Source of the DNA: Amycolatopsis benzoatilytica AK 16/65
Lineage (GTDB): Bacteria; Actinomycetota; Actinomycetes; Mycobacteriales; Pseudonocardiaceae
DNA: 64,000 nt
Direction of reading: 5' to 3'
NCBI RefSeq assembly: GCF_000383915.1
Contig: NZ_KB912942.1
Span: 316,397 to 380,396 of the forward strand
Under the pieces are notes generated by a model. That model saw nothing but the letters and a program-made list of their open reading frames with translations. It did no database searches and had not been told where the DNA came from. Made by a program: the position numbers and the translations under genes. Below are positions 50,539-64,000 of this stretch, piece by piece; positions within the stretch are counted from its first letter, which is position 1; every line of letters begins with the position of its first letter.

Positions 50539-51965
50539 AGTTCCGCCTTGTCGAACTGGCTCATGTCGATCCGCCTGCGCACCGCGAACCAGCCGACGAC
50601 CAGCGCGAGGACGATCGCCGGCAACGCCATCAAGGTGATCCGGCCGACCTTGTCGAAGCCCATCAGCACCACGACCGAGACCAGGAAGACCAGCGTCACG
50701 ATCTCGGTGTAGGGGGAGAACGGCAGCCGGAAGTGCGGCCGGGTCACCTCGCCGAGCTTGGCTTTGCGCACGAACAGCAGGTGGCTGAGCACGATGATCG
50801 CCCAGGTGCCGAGGATGCCGACGGCGGCGAAGTTCAGCACGATCTCGAACGCGTCCTTCGGCACCACGTAGTTCAGCCCGACCCCGACGACGCACACCGA
50901 CGACGTGAGCAGGATCCCGCCGTAGGGCACCTGGTTGCGGTTCATCACGCCGGTGAACTTCGGCGCCGAACCGGCCATCGACATCGACCGCAGGATTCGC
51001 CCGGTCGAGTACAGCCCGGAGTTCAGGCTGGACAGCGCGGCGGTGAGCACCACCAGGTTCATGATGCTGTCCGCGCCCGGCACGCCCAGCTTCGACAGCA
51101 CGGTCACGAACGGGCTCTGGTCGGCCGAGTAAGAGCTCCACGGCAGCAGCATCGCCAGCAGCACGACCGAACCCACGTAGAAGAACGCGATCCGCCACAT
51201 GATCGAGTTGATCGCCTTGGGCACGATCTTCTCCGGGTTCTCCGTTTCGCCGGCCGCTACGCCGACCAGCTCGCACGAGGCGTACGCGAACACCACGCCC
51301 TGCACGATCAGGATCATCGGCACGACGCCGGACGGGAAGATGCCGCCGTGGTCGGCGATCAGCTGCGGGCCGGGGATCTGGCCGTCGATCGGATGCTGGG
51401 TGACCAGCAGCACGATGCCCACGATCAGGAACAACACCAGCGCGGCGACCTTCACGATGGAGAACCAGAACTCCATCTCGCCGAACAATTTCACCGAAAC
51501 GAGGTTCAGCGACAGCACGATCGCCAGCGCGATCAGCGCCAGCACCCACTGCGGGATCGGCGTGAAGAACGGCCAGAAGTGCGCGTACAACGCGATCGCG
51601 GTGATGTCCGCGATGCCGGTGGTCGACCAGTTCAGGAAGTGCATCCAGCCGGCGACGTAGGCGCCCCGCTCGCCCATGAACTCGCGCGCGTAGGACACGA
51701 ACGCGCCGGACGAGGGACGGTAGAGGATCAGCTCGCCGAGCGAGCGCACGACGAAGAACGCGAACAGGCCGCAGACCGCGTAGACGATCGCGAGCGCCGG
51801 GCCGGCCTGTGCGAGCCGGCCGCCCGCCCCGAGGAACAGGCCGGTGCCGATCGCGCCGCCGATGGCGATCATGTTGATGTGCCGGGATTTCAGCACCTTG
51901 CGGTATCCGGCGTCGCCCGCGTCGGCGGGCGCCTGGGCGAGCGCGGGCAGGGTTTCTTCAGTCAC
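50535..51965 (-). CDS. amino-acid permease, APC superfamily (asparagine permease-like)
   Basis: 476 residues with twelve membrane helices. The first helices carry [20 protein letters not shown], the family's substrate-binding GxG motif, and [20 protein letters not shown] is the conserved helix 2-3 loop. It is of the AnsP/GabP/CycA group; coupling to an asparaginase points to asparagine. The C-terminus [15 protein letters not shown] is cytoplasmic. GTG 51965 overlaps the regulator stop by 4 bp. Confidence 0.92.
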   Translation of the reverse strand: MTEETLPALAQAPADAGDAGYRKVLKSRHINMIAIGGAIGTGLFLGAGGRLAQAGPALAIVYAVCGLFAFFVVRSLGELILYRPSSGAFVSYAREFMGERGAYVAGWMHFLNWSTTGIADITAIALYAHFWPFFTPIPQWVLALIALAIVLSLNLVSVKLFGEMEFWFSIVKVAALVLFLIVGIVLLVTQHPIDGQIPGPQLIADHGGIFPSGVVPMILIVQGVVFAYASCELVGVAAGETENPEKIVPKAINSIMWRIAFFYVGSVVLLAMLLPWSSYSADQSPFVTVLSKLGVPGADSIMNLVVLTAALSSLNSGLYSTGRILRSMSMAGSAPKFTGVMNRNQVPYGGILLTSSVCVVGVGLNYVVPKDAFEIVLNFAAVGILGTWAIIVLSHLLFVRKAKLGEVTRPHFRLPFSPYTEIVTLVFLVSVVVLMGFDKVGRITLMALPAIVLALVVGWFAVRRRIDMSQFDKAEL

Positions 51966-52693
51966 GCGGTGGTTCCAGTTTCTGCTTCGCCGGAGCGGGC
52001 CGGCCGGACGATCGTGGTCAGGGTCTTCTCGACGTGATCGAGATGCTCGGTCATCGCGGCCGCGGCCGCATCTTGTGCTCCGCGCGCGATCGCGGTGAGG
52101 ATCCGGCGGTGCTCGACGTTCGATTCGGTGCGCCGCCCGCCCAGCTGGTTCAGGAACGCCGACTGCCGGGCCAGCGCGTCGCGGATCTCCTCGATCACCT
52201 TCGCGAACACCGGATTGCCTGACGCCCGCGCGATCGTGACGTGGAACTGGGTGTCGAGCGCCACCCACTCGGCGGGACCGGTCTCGGCGTCCATCCGGTC
52301 GACCAGGTCGCCGAGCAGCGCGAGCTGATCCGCGTCGCGCCGCAGGGCGGCGTAACCGGCGACCGGGACCTCGACGTGCCGGCGCACCTCGATCAGGTCC
52401 CGGGCCGAATAGTCGCCGAAGGTAGGGTTCTCCGCCGGCCCGGTGGCGGTGACGAAGGTGCCCCGTCCGGTGCGCGACTCGGTGAGCCCGAGTGCCTGCA
52501 GCGCGCGCAGCGCTTCGCGCACGACCGATCGGCTGACCTGGTATTCGCTGGCCAGTGCGGCCTCGGAGGGCAGCTTGTCGCCGACCGCGTACTCGCCGTG
52601 CTCGATCGCGTGCCGCAGATGGGCCAGTACGGCCTCCATCGCGCTGACCCGCCGGGGGAGCGGTCCGGCTGCCCGGCTGTCAGACAGGTTCAC
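51962..52693 (-). CDS. GntR-family regulator (FadR subfamily) of the asparagine operon
   Basis: About 243 residues from GTG 52693; ATG 52639 would be shorter. Winged helix: [39 protein letters not shown] and [13 protein letters not shown] domain: [35 protein letters not shown] and [12 protein letters not shown]. First gene of a three-gene unit in which each start overlaps the previous stop by 4 bp, so it probably controls its own operon in response to asparagine or aspartate. Dyads lie at the start codon (CACGACTCGTG) and 30 bp upstream. Confidence 0.88.
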   Translation of the reverse strand: MNLSDSRAAGPLPRRVSAMEAVLAHLRHAIEHGEYAVGDKLPSEAALASEYQVSRSVVREALRALQALGLTESRTGRGTFVTATGPAENPTFGDYSARDLIEVRRHVEVPVAGYAALRRDADQLALLGDLVDRMDAETGPAEWVALDTQFHVTIARASGNPVFAKVIEEIRDALARQSAFLNQLGGRRTESNVEHRRILTAIARGAQDAAAAAMTEHLDHVEKTLTTIVRPARSGEAETGTTA

Positions 52694-52742
52694 GAGTCGT
52701 GATGCTCGGGCCCACCGCGGGCGGATGTCAAGCCGGACATCC
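52691..52742. promoter_or_regulatory. dyads upstream of the asparagine operon
   Basis: CACGAGTCGTG (52691-52701) spans the regulator start codon, and GGATGTC-6 bp-GACATCC (52723-52742) lies just upstream. Both are of a size expected for GntR dimers. Confidence 0.4.
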
Positions 52743-53046
52743 CCTTTGCTCTCGGTCGCTGTGGCCTGGTTCACGCTCTCGGGTGAGGTCCTGCGGGCGG
52801 CGCGGCGGAGGCCCGGTTTCTGTCGGTGGCGGGTGCGACCGTGGGCGGACCCGAGAGGAGGGCGTCGTGACTGCCACGGAGAACAGATCTTGCTCGCGTC
52901 CCGGCGTGCCGGGCCCCGGTCCGCGCGGCGGGCGCGCACCATGAGCCGGACGCGTCGAGCCAACCGCGGCGGACTAGGGTGGACAGCCCGGGCCCGCCGC
53001 GTCGACCGGAGCCGGGAAGCCGTCTGCCTAGGGGAGGTTTTCGCTG
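52694..53046. other. intergenic region between the asparagine operon and dnaE
   Basis: 353 bp between divergent genes, holding the dyads near 52691-52742 and one SD-preceded micro-ORF (52867-52944). The dnaE SD (GGGGAGG, about 53032) lies at the right edge. Confidence 0.5.
52867..52944 (+). CDS. candidate 25-residue leader ORF upstream of dnaE
   Basis: GTG at 52867 has a perfect AGGAGG 5 nt upstream. It encodes VTATENRSCSRPGVPGPGPR plus five residues and stops 102 bp before dnaE. Pro/Gly-rich end, one Cys. It could be a translated leader; no family is known. Confidence 0.35.
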   Translation: MTATENRSCSRPGVPGPGPRGGRAP

Positions 53047-56000
53047 GTGTCGAACGATTCTTTCGTCCACCTGCACGTCCACACTGAGTATTCGATGTTG
53101 GACGGTGCGGCGAAGATTGGCCCGTTGTTCGCGGAGGCGGCCCGGTTGGGGATGCCTGCGGTGGGGATGACCGATCACGGGAACATGTACGGCGGGGACG
53201 AGTTTTATCAGACGTCGAAGAAGCACGGGATCAAGCCGATCATCGGGATTGAGGCGTATGTGGCGCCGGAGTCGCGGTTTCACAAGAAGCCGGTGTTCTG
53301 GGGGCAGGCGAATCAGCGGGGTTCGGACGAGTTCGGTGAGGGCGGGGATGTTTCGGGTGGTGGCGCGTACACGCATATGACGATGGTGGCGGAGAACGCG
53401 ACGGGGTTGCGGAATCTGTTCAAGTTGTCGTCGTTGGCGTCGATTCAGGGGTATTACCGGAAGCCGCGGATGGATCGAGAGCTGATCGCGGAGAATTCGG
53501 CGGGGATTATCGCGACGACGGGGTGTCCGTCGGGCGAGGTGCAGACGCGGTTGCGGTTGGGTCAGCGGGAGGCGGCGATTCAGGCCGCGTCGGATTACCG
53601 GGATATTTTCGGGGCGGGGAATTTTTTCCTGGAGCTGATGGATCACGGGTTGCCGATTGAGCGGTCGGTGCGGGAGGGGCTGCTGGAGATCGGGAGTCTG
53701 TTGGGTCTGCCGTCGTTGGCGACGAATGATTCGCATTATGTGACGAAGGATCAGGCGGATACGCATTCGGCGTTGTTGTGCGTGCAGGCTGGGAAGACGT
53801 TGAATGATCCGACGCGGTTCAAGTTCGACGGGGACGGGTATTTCCTGAAGTCGGCGGAGGAGATGCGGGAGTACTGGGACCGGGAGGTTCCGGGGGCGGC
53901 GGACAGTACGCTGCTGATCGCGGAGCGGGTGGAGTCGTATGAGGACGTGTACGCGCACAAGGACCGGATGCCGGTCTTCGACGTCCCCGAGGGCCACACC
54001 GATGCTTCCTGGCTGCGCCATCAGGTGGCCGAGGGCCTCAAGTGGCGGTTCCCCGAAGGCATCCCGGACGGCTACGAGGAACGCGTCGACTACGAACTCA
54101 ACGTCATCGAGGGCAAGGGCTTCCCGTCCTACTTCCTCATCACCGCCGACCTCATCCAGCACGCGCGGGAGGTCGGCATCCTGGTCGGCCCCGGCCGTGG
54201 TTCCGCGGCCGGCGCGCTCGTCGCGTACGCGCTCGGCATCACGAACCTCGACCCGATCCCGCAGAAGCTGCTGTTCGAGCGCTTCCTGAACCCGGAACGC
54301 ATGTCGATGCCCGATATCGACATCGACTTCGACGACCGCCGCCGCGGCGAGATGATCCGGTACGCCACCGACAAGTACGGCTCGGACCGGGTCGCCCAGG
54401 TGATCACGTTCGGCACCATTAAGACCAAGGCGGCGATCAAGGACTCCGCCCGCGTCCATTTCGGCCAGCCGGGGTATGCGATCGCGGACAAGATCTCGAA
54501 GGCGCTGCCGCCGCCGATCATGGCCAAGGACATCCCGCTGTCCGGCATCGTCGACTCGAAGCACGAGCGCTACGCCGAGGCGGCCGAGGTCCGCACGCTG
54601 GTCGAGACCGACGAAGAGTGCAAGACGATCTTCGACACCGCTCGCGGTCTCGAGGGCCTGATCCGCAACGCCGGCGTGCACGCCTGCGCGGTCATCATGT
54701 CCAGCGAACCGCTGACCGAAGCGATCCCGGTGTGGCAGCGCGACGACGGTTCGATCATCACCGGCTGGGACTACCCGTCCTGCGAGGCCATCGGCCTGCT
54801 GAAGATGGACTTCCTCGGCCTGCGCAACCTCACCGTCATCGGCGACGCGCTGGAGAACATCAAGGTCAACCGCGGCGAGGAGATCGACCTCGACCGGCTC
54901 GGCTTCGACGATCCGGAGGCGTACAAGCTCCTTGGCCGCGGCGACACGCTCGGCGTGTTCCAGCTCGACGGCGGCGCGATGCGCGACCTGCTGCGGCGGA
55001 TGCTGCCGACCGGGTTCGAGGACATCATCGCGGTGCTCGCGCTGTACCGCCCCGGCCCGATGGGCATGAACGCGCACAACGACTACGCCGACCGCAAGAA
55101 CAACCGGCAGCAGATCAAGCCGATCCACCCGCAGCTGGAGGAGCCGCTGCGGGAGATCCTGTCCGAGACCTACGGCCTGATCGTCTACCAAGAGCAGATC
55201 ATGCAGATCGCGCAGAAGGTCGCGGGCTACACGATGGGCCGAGCGGACACGCTGCGGCGCGCGATGGGCAAGAAGAAGAAGGAAGTCCTCGAGAAGGAAT
55301 ACGAGGGCTTCGAAGAGGGCATGAAGTCCAGCCCGCTGGTCGAGGGCGGCTTCTCGCCGGAAGCGGTCAAGGCGCTGTGGGACACGATCCTGCCGTTCGC
55401 CGGCTACGCGTTCAACAAGTCGCACGCCGCCGCGTACGGCCTGATCGCGTACTGGACCGCGTATCTGAAGGCGAACTACACCGCGGAGTACATGGCGGCG
55501 CTGCTGACGTCGGTCGGGGACAACAAGGACAAGTCGGCGATCTATCTGTCGGAGTGCCGTCGGCTGGGGATCAAGGTGCTGCCGCCGGACGTGAACGAGT
55601 CGGCGCTGCGGTTCGCGGCGGTCGGCAGCGATATCCGGTTCGGTCTGGGCGCGGTGCGCAACGTGGGCGCGAACGTGGTGGAGTCGATCATCAAGACGCG
55701 CGAGGAGAAGGGCAAGTACTCCTCGTTCACCGAGTTCCTGGACAAGTCGGAGCTGGTGGCGTGCAACAAGCGGGTGATCGAGTCGCTGATCAAGGCGGGT
55801 GCGTTCGACTCGATGGGGCACACCCGGCTGTCGATGATCCAGGTGCACGAGGACGCGGTGGAAGCCGTCGTGCCGCTCAAGCGCCAGGAAGCGATGGGGC
55901 AATTCGACCTGTTCGGCTCGTTCGGAGGCGACGGCGGCGACGGCGGCGAGGCGGCCCCGTCCTCCTCGCCGCTGGCGCACCTCAAGTTCGGCGACGAGGA

Positions 56001-56637
56001 GTATCCGCGCAAGCAGCTGCTGGCCTACGAGCGCGAGATGCTCGGCCTGTACGTGTCGGCCCATCCGCTCGACGGGGCCGAGCGCATCTTGCGCAAACAC
56101 GCGCCCAAGCCGATCGCCGCGCTGCTCGCCGACCCGCCGAAGGAGGGCGAGGTCGTCATCTCCGGCCTGCTCACCTCGCTGGAGCGGCGGGTCAACAAGA
56201 AAGGCGAGCCCTGGGCGATCTGCACGGTCGAGGACATGGACGCGTCGTTGGAGGTGCTGTTCTTCGCCAAGGCGTACTCGATGTTCGCCGCCGACCTGGT
56301 CGAGGACAACGCGGTGCTGGTGAAGGGCCGGGTCAACTGGCGCGAGGACAAGATGTCGGTCTTCGGCGGCGGGCTGGTGCCGCTCGACCTCTCCGAGGTC
56401 GGCGCGGGCGGCGAGGAGCCGCCGCTGATGCTGCTGGCCGCCGCGGAGAAAATCGATCACGCGGTGGTCAGTGAGCTGAAGTCGACGCTGCTGGCGCACA
56501 AGGGCGATACGCCGGTGCACCTGAAACTCGTCGGCAAGAACCAGACCGTGTTCGCGCTTTACGATTACCCGGTGAAGGTCAGCTCGATGCTCATCGGTGA
56601 GCTCAAGGGAATCCCTGGGATCACCGCCAACACCTGA
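53047..56637 (+). CDS. dnaE: DNA polymerase III alpha subunit
   Basis: 1196 residues; the replicative polymerase. PHP domain (1-280): [42 protein letters not shown] and LATNDSHYV keep the metal-binding residues, consistent with the proofreading exonuclease known for mycobacterial DnaE1. Polymerase core: [20 protein letters not shown] and the catalytic Asp pair in [21 protein letters not shown]-terminal: helix-hairpin-helix, beta-clamp-binding QFDLF (about 957-961), OB-fold ([20 protein letters not shown]). GTG 53047 with GGGGAGG nine bases upstream. Codon usage changes sharply near 53965 (see findings). Confidence 0.98.
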   Translation: MSNDSFVHLHVHTEYSMLDGAAKIGPLFAEAARLGMPAVGMTDHGNMYGGDEFYQTSKKHGIKPIIGIEAYVAPESRFHKKPVFWGQANQRGSDEFGEGGDVSGGGAYTHMTMVAENATGLRNLFKLSSLASIQGYYRKPRMDRELIAENSAGIIATTGCPSGEVQTRLRLGQREAAIQAASDYRDIFGAGNFFLELMDHGLPIERSVREGLLEIGSLLGLPSLATNDSHYVTKDQADTHSALLCVQAGKTLNDPTRFKFDGDGYFLKSAEEMREYWDREVPGAADSTLLIAERVESYEDVYAHKDRMPVFDVPEGHTDASWLRHQVAEGLKWRFPEGIPDGYEERVDYELNVIEGKGFPSYFLITADLIQHAREVGILVGPGRGSAAGALVAYALGITNLDPIPQKLLFERFLNPERMSMPDIDIDFDDRRRGEMIRYATDKYGSDRVAQVITFGTIKTKAAIKDSARVHFGQPGYAIADKISKALPPPIMAKDIPLSGIVDSKHERYAEAAEVRTLVETDEECKTIFDTARGLEGLIRNAGVHACAVIMSSEPLTEAIPVWQRDDGSIITGWDYPSCEAIGLLKMDFLGLRNLTVIGDALENIKVNRGEEIDLDRLGFDDPEAYKLLGRGDTLGVFQLDGGAMRDLLRRMLPTGFEDIIAVLALYRPGPMGMNAHNDYADRKNNRQQIKPIHPQLEEPLREILSETYGLIVYQEQIMQIAQKVAGYTMGRADTLRRAMGKKKKEVLEKEYEGFEEGMKSSPLVEGGFSPEAVKALWDTILPFAGYAFNKSHAAAYGLIAYWTAYLKANYTAEYMAALLTSVGDNKDKSAIYLSECRRLGIKVLPPDVNESALRFAAVGSDIRFGLGAVRNVGANVVESIIKTREEKGKYSSFTEFLDKSELVACNKRVIESLIKAGAFDSMGHTRLSMIQVHEDAVEAVVPLKRQEAMGQFDLFGSFGGDGGDGGEAAPSSSPLAHLKFGDEEYPRKQLLAYEREMLGLYVSAHPLDGAERILRKHAPKPIAALLADPPKEGEVVISGLLTSLERRVNKKGEPWAICTVEDMDASLEVLFFAKAYSMFAADLVEDNAVLVKGRVNWREDKMSVFGGGLVPLDLSEVGAGGEEPPLMLLAAAEKIDHAVVSELKSTLLAHKGDTPVHLKLVGKNQTVFALYDYPVKVSSMLIGELKGIPGITANT

Positions 56638-58106
56638 TGGCCGGGGCCGAACCAGACCCCCGCCGCTGGCGGGCGCTCGCGGTCACCCTTACCGCCGGGT
56701 TCATGACGCTGCTGGACGTCAGCATCGTCAACACCGCGCTGCCCTCGATCGAACGCGGCCTGAACACCGGAGCGGGCACCATCCAGTGGGTCGTCTCGGG
56801 CTACGCGCTCGCGTTCGGCCTGGTCCTGGTCACCGGCGGCCGGCTCGGCGACGCGCTGGGCCGCCGCCGGATGTTCCTGATCGCGCTGGCCGCGTTCGTC
56901 CTGACCAGCGCGCTCGCCGGCGCGGCCCTGGATCCGGCGATGCTCATCGCCGCGCGGCTCGCGCAAGGCTGTGCCGCCGGCCTGCTGACCCCGCAGAACA
57001 GCGGCCTGATCCAGGACCTGTTCAGCGGTGCCGAACGTGGCCGGGCGTTCGGCATGTTCGGAGCGGTCGTCGGGATCTCCACCGCGGTCGGTCCGGTGCT
57101 CGGCGGGGTGATCCTCGCGTTGTTCGGCGACGCGGAGGGCTGGCGCTGGGTGTTCTACGTGAACGTCCCGATCGGGGTCGTCGCGTTCGGGCTGGCGATG
57201 AAGCTGGTGCCGGTGACTGAACGGCGGAAGATGCGGCTGCGCGCCGAAATCGACTTCGTCGGCATAGTGCTGCTTGCTGTCGCGGTACTCGGCGTGCTGC
57301 TGCCGCTCGTCCAGTCCGAGCGCGGCGGACTGGGCCGGTTCTGGTGGCTGTTCGCCGTGGCGGTCGTTTTCGGCACCGCCTTCGTGTGGTGGGAGCGGTA
57401 CGTGGCGAGCCGCGACCGGCCGCCGCTGCTCGACATCCGGCTCTTCACCACCACCCCCGGTTACGCGAGCGGCGCGGCCGTCGGCGCGCTGTACTTCTGC
57501 GGGTTCGCCGGCATCTGGCTGGTTTTCGCGCTTTTCTTCCAGCAGGGCCTTGGCTACACGCCGCTGCAGTCGGGCTTGGCGGTCACGCCGTTCGCCTTGA
57601 GTTCGGCGGCGAGCGCCGCGGTCGCTGGCCGTCTTGTGCCGCGGTTCGGCCGGCGCCTGACCGTCACCGGCCTGAGCATCGTCGCGCTGTCGATGCTGGC
57701 GGTCGCGCTCGTCGTCCAGTTGGTCCCGTCCTCGGCCGCCGGGTTCGCGGTGGCCGGTCCGTTGCTGATCGGCGGGCTCGGCGGCGGCATGGTGATCTCG
57801 CCGAACACGACGCTCACCCTCGAATGCGTACCGAACCGGCTGGCCGGGGTCGCCGGCGGGGCGCTGCAGACCGGCCAGCGGATCGGCACCGCGATCGGCA
57901 CGGCGGTGCTGGCGTCGGTGTTCGAGTCGGTCGTCGCCACCGGCGGTTACCAGAACGGGCTCACCGCGGCGATGTGCTGCGCGGCCGGCCTGACCGGCGT
58001 CGCACTGGTTCTGGCGATCTTGGAACTGCGTGCCCGGCGTCGTCGCGCCACCCTCTCGGAGGACCGGCGAGCTGCGCAAGCCGCCGCGGACATCCACCGA
58101 GCGTGA
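56637..58106 (+). CDS. MFS multidrug exporter, DHA2 (EmrB/QacA) family
   Basis: 489 residues with 14 membrane helices. Motif D1-like LLDVSIVNTALPSIERGL in helix 1, motif A GRLGDALGRRRMFL between helices 2 and 3, and motif C GISTAVGPVLGGVI in helix 5 define the drug:H+ antiporter type. The start overlaps the dnaE stop (TGATG), so it is likely read from the same transcript, an odd partner for a replicative polymerase. The substrate is unknown. Confidence 0.93.
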   Translation: MAGAEPDPRRWRALAVTLTAGFMTLLDVSIVNTALPSIERGLNTGAGTIQWVVSGYALAFGLVLVTGGRLGDALGRRRMFLIALAAFVLTSALAGAALDPAMLIAARLAQGCAAGLLTPQNSGLIQDLFSGAERGRAFGMFGAVVGISTAVGPVLGGVILALFGDAEGWRWVFYVNVPIGVVAFGLAMKLVPVTERRKMRLRAEIDFVGIVLLAVAVLGVLLPLVQSERGGLGRFWWLFAVAVVFGTAFVWWERYVASRDRPPLLDIRLFTTTPGYASGAAVGALYFCGFAGIWLVFALFFQQGLGYTPLQSGLAVTPFALSSAASAAVAGRLVPRFGRRLTVTGLSIVALSMLAVALVVQLVPSSAAGFAVAGPLLIGGLGGGMVISPNTTLTLECVPNRLAGVAGGALQTGQRIGTAIGTAVLASVFESVVATGGYQNGLTAAMCCAAGLTGVALVLAILELRARRRRATLSEDRRAAQAAADIHRA

Positions 58107-58897
58107 CTCGCTACCACTCACCTGTGCACGATCGGTGAACTACTTTCCGCCACCGGGGGTACTCCATCCGAGTGACAGGTAACCTTCGGCCCTGGTGCTA
58201 CTCAGAGCAACCGGGTAGACCTTATGGAGCCTTCAGCACGGCACTTTGGCTACCTACAGTGGCATTTCGCTCGGTCGACCGGGGATGGGTCGACCGGTCG
58301 GGCGGCTCGGGAGTTCGGAGTTCCGGGGAATGGACACCCGGAGTCGCATCCCAGGCAAGGAATTCGTCGGCGTCCGCGGGGGACCGTACGGCGAATCGCC
58401 GGGAGCACTGCCCGGAGTAGCCGGCAAGTGCGGCGGAGGCATGGGGGCGGGCCTGGGCGAGGGGGAGCCGGGCCCGCCCTTCTCCGTCTTGCCCTTCGCC
58501 GGAGAGCCGGCCCCACGCTCGATCGGGCACCGCTTCCGAGAAGCTGGCCGCTGCCGGCTCCGCGGCCCCGTGGCTCGCGTTTCTTGGCGGCCCGGTGCCG
58601 ACACGTCCGGCCGTTCCCTCCGCTATCACGGCGAAATCTGCGATAACAGCGAGGGCTTGGTCGAACTCCGCTGTTCGATTGCGCCGGATGTCCCGGAAAA
58701 CGCATTTCCAGACCTAACCGCGCGGGAAGCGGCTCCCGAGGTGTACGTGACGGCGAGACGGATCCGGGGTGCGACCGGGCGGTCCGGCCGCGATGGCCGT
58801 CCGGTTTCCTCCGATTTCGGCTGCTCGCGGTGTCGCGCTCGCGTCCGGCTGCCGATCATGTTGGGATGGGCCGCGATCTGCGAGAAAGGGAGATTCG
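58107..58897. other. 791-bp region without a supported gene
   Basis: Long GC-rich ORFs cross it on several frames but lack domains, good SDs and consistent codon bias. Visible structure: GGTCGACCGG twice, 15 bp apart (about 58273-58297); an imperfect hairpin GGGCGGGCC / GGGCCCGCCC (about 58446-58480); and TACAGT at about 58255 as an isolated -10-like site. AAAGGGAG at about 58886 is the SD of the next gene. Confidence 0.5.
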
Positions 58898-60088
58898 ATG
58901 CCCCACCAGTCAGCGCCGGGCGACCGGATCCGGGTGTGGTACCGGCCGATGCGGCCGCGCGACAGCGGCGAGGGGCACCGCGTTTCGACGCCGTTGGAGC
59001 TGCTGTTTGACCTGTGTTTCGTGGTCGCTGTCGGCCAGGCCGCGGCTCAGCTGCATCACGCGCTTTCGTCCGGGCACATCGGGCACGGCGTGCTCGGTTT
59101 CGCGATGGTGTTCTTCGCGATCTGGTGGGGCTGGCTGAACTTCAGCTGGTTCGCGTCCGCGTTCGATACCGACGACGTGCCCTACCGGCTGGCGACGCTG
59201 GTCCAGATCGCGGGCGGCCTGACTGTCGCGGCCGGCGTGGACAAGGCGTTCGACGGCGACTTCACGATCGTGACCGTCGGCTACCTCCTGATGCGGCTGG
59301 CCGCGGTCACCCAATGGCTGCGCGCGGCACGCCAATCGCCCGAAACGCGAAGGACGGCGTACTTCTATGCGGTCGGTGTCACACTCTGCCAGGTGTTGTG
59401 GGTCGTCCGGCTGGCGCTTCCGGGGACCGCGGGGCTCGTCGGCTTCTTCGTGCTCGTCGTGCTGGAGCTGTCCGTGCCGGTAGTCGCGGAATCGCGGACG
59501 GGCACCGCGTGGCATCCGCACCACATCGCCGAGCGGTACGGGCTCTTCACGCTGATCGTGCTCGGCGAGACCGTGCTCAGCGCCACCAACGCGGTGAAGG
59601 AGGGCATCGCTGAGGGCGAGCACACCGGGGACCTGGTGTCGCTGGCCGCCGCGGCCCTGGTTCTGGTGTTCTCGATGTGGTGGCTGTACTTCGACCAGCC
59701 CGGACACGCCCGGCTGGAACGCGGCAACTCGCTGCGGACCGCGCTGAGCTGGGGCTACGGGCACTACCTGATCTTCGGCTCAGCGGCCGCGGTGGGAGCC
59801 GGCCTGGAAATGGCGGTCGACTTCGACAGCGGCAAGGCCGCGGTCGGCGGAATCCCGACCGCGCTCGCGGTGACCGTCCCGGTCGCGGTCTTCCTGGTGA
59901 GCGTGTGGCTGTTGCACATCGGGCCGACGAACGAATGCCGCCCGATCGCGATCGGCTTCCCGGCGGCGGCGGTGCTGATCCTGGCCGCCTCGTTCGGGCC
60001 GGCTCCCATCCATCTGACGGCGGTGCTCGCGGCCGGACTGGTCGCGGTGACGGTGGTGGCCACCCACGGGGAGCCGCAGCCGGGGTGA
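58898..60088 (+). CDS. low temperature requirement protein A (LtrA) family membrane protein
   Basis: 396 residues with about eleven membrane helices. The family hallmark is VSTPLELLFDLCFVVAVGQA, followed by FAIWWGWLNFSWFASAFDTD and HHIAERYGLFTLIVLGETVL, all conserved in LtrA. LtrA was named for growth at low temperature in Listeria; the activity is unknown. ATG 58898 with AAAGGGAG upstream. It is the last protein gene before the rrn operon. Confidence 0.94.
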   Translation: MPHQSAPGDRIRVWYRPMRPRDSGEGHRVSTPLELLFDLCFVVAVGQAAAQLHHALSSGHIGHGVLGFAMVFFAIWWGWLNFSWFASAFDTDDVPYRLATLVQIAGGLTVAAGVDKAFDGDFTIVTVGYLLMRLAAVTQWLRAARQSPETRRTAYFYAVGVTLCQVLWVVRLALPGTAGLVGFFVLVVLELSVPVVAESRTGTAWHPHHIAERYGLFTLIVLGETVLSATNAVKEGIAEGEHTGDLVSLAAAALVLVFSMWWLYFDQPGHARLERGNSLRTALSWGYGHYLIFGSAAAVGAGLEMAVDFDSGKAAVGGIPTALAVTVPVAVFLVSVWLLHIGPTNECRPIAIGFPAAAVLILAASFGPAPIHLTAVLAAGLVAVTVVATHGEPQPG

Positions 60089-60584
60089 CCGGCGGTCTTC
60101 ATCCCCGAGCGGGCTGTCGAGCTGGCCGCCGGGCTGGTGCCGTTGGGGCTGCCGGTACAGCTGAGTGTTTGGTATCGACGCAGGTCAGCGAGCTGGCGCG
60201 AAATAACGGACCCCCCTGTTCGGAGGCTGTTCCGGGGCATGTAATCTTCTCTTCGTCGCCAGGGAGACCGGGCGGCCGCCGGGACCACGAACCAAGCTCC
60301 CACCGATGGTGGTAGAGTGGGTGGTCCCAAACCTCCGGAGCTGCACCAGCCCCCCAGTTGAAGCCTCGAGTTTCGCCGGGTGTAAGGTACTTCTCCGGTA
60401 ACAAAAAGCTTGAAATAACGCATCGAGCTTGGTCCGGTTTTTCCGGGTCTGGTTCGGGGTGTGTTGCTTGAGAACTCAACAGTGTGCTAGTGAACTAAGC
60501 CAGTAGAGCTTATATATGAAACCCCCTCGTCGGGGTTTCCTTTGAGAATGTGATTGAGAATAGTCTCGATCGAACTTTACAGCA
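60089..60584 (+). promoter_or_regulatory. rrn promoter and leader region
   Basis: 496 bp. Candidate promoters: TTCGGA-17-TAATCT (60219-60247), an isolated TAGAGT -10 at 60313, and TTGAAG (60358) with TGTAAGGT (60381-60388). The leader then has TTGCTTGAGAACTCAACAG (about 60464), a processing/antitermination motif that recurs as TTGAGAACT in the spacer before 23S, and a hairpin AAACCCC/GGGGTTT at 60518-60540. Several promoters per rrn operon are usual in actinobacteria. Confidence 0.65.

Positions 60585-64000
<3,416 letters not shown>

Noticed and set aside
52771..56520. 1249-codon minus-strand ORF opposite dnaE
   Set aside because: Complement-frame artefact of the dnaE coding sequence, rich in Arg, His and Gln, with no domain.
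58246..59010. 254-codon ORF upstream of and overlapping LtrA
   Set aside because: No domain; its 3' part is out of frame with the well-supported LtrA gene that covers it.

Overview
The window is high-GC actinobacterial chromosome, most like the Pseudonocardiaceae and probably Amycolatopsis. The gene families point there: DUF3052 and DUF3145 proteins, an AhpE peroxiredoxin, an LldD2-like dehydrogenase, a homodimeric-type AceE, an Lsr2-type nucleoid domain, and an rrn operon with no spacer tRNA. The genus is an inference, since no database search was possible. The content is core and housekeeping. I see no insertion sequence, prophage, CRISPR array or secondary-metabolite cluster.

Layout. 1-6.4 kb: a truncated DEAD-box helicase, a RIO kinase, two FAD oxidoreductases and YaaA. 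6.7-15.1 kb: proS, a proline-rich membrane protein, a rhomboid-like/aminoacyl-phosphatidylglycerol synthase fusion, a HAD phosphatase, YjbQ and a two-component system. 15.5-18.7 kb: a fatty-acid desaturase operon with a divergent DesT/FabR-like regulator. 18.8-26.6 kb: a VOC protein, a lipoate ligase, an Lsr2-domain protein with a histone-H1-like tail, a disulfide oxidoreductase, a large repeat-bearing membrane protein and DUF3145. 26.7-31.8 kb: the FAS-II operon fabD-fabH-acpP-fabF with its PucR-type regulator. 31.9-38.3 kb: an ABC exporter, a conserved-TM-helix channel-like protein, PnuC, a SnoaL-like protein and LldD2. 38.5-42.7 kb: aceE, DUF3052, AhpE and tRNA-Val. 42.9-52.7 kb: a membrane protein, a VOC protein with a small partner, a class V aminotransferase/GntR pair, two hydrolases and a tightly overlapping asparagine regulator-permease-asparaginase operon. 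53-60.1 kb: dnaE, an MFS exporter and LtrA. 60.1-64 kb: rrn promoters, 16S, spacer and the first part of 23S.

Lipid metabolism is a shared theme: FAS-II with its own regulator, the desaturase with its electron donor and repressor, a lipid-modifying synthase, a lipoate ligase and pyruvate dehydrogenase E1.

The most unusual structure is a family of 51-bp imperfect palindromes bounded by CCGTGAAGGG and CCCTTCACGG. They lie in intergenic DNA just beyond gene 3' ends, six at exactly 51 bp plus two degenerate arrays. The other notable items are the Lsr2/H1-tail chimera, an abrupt codon-usage switch inside dnaE, a 26-bp perfect palindrome, and a set of genes that look leaderless.
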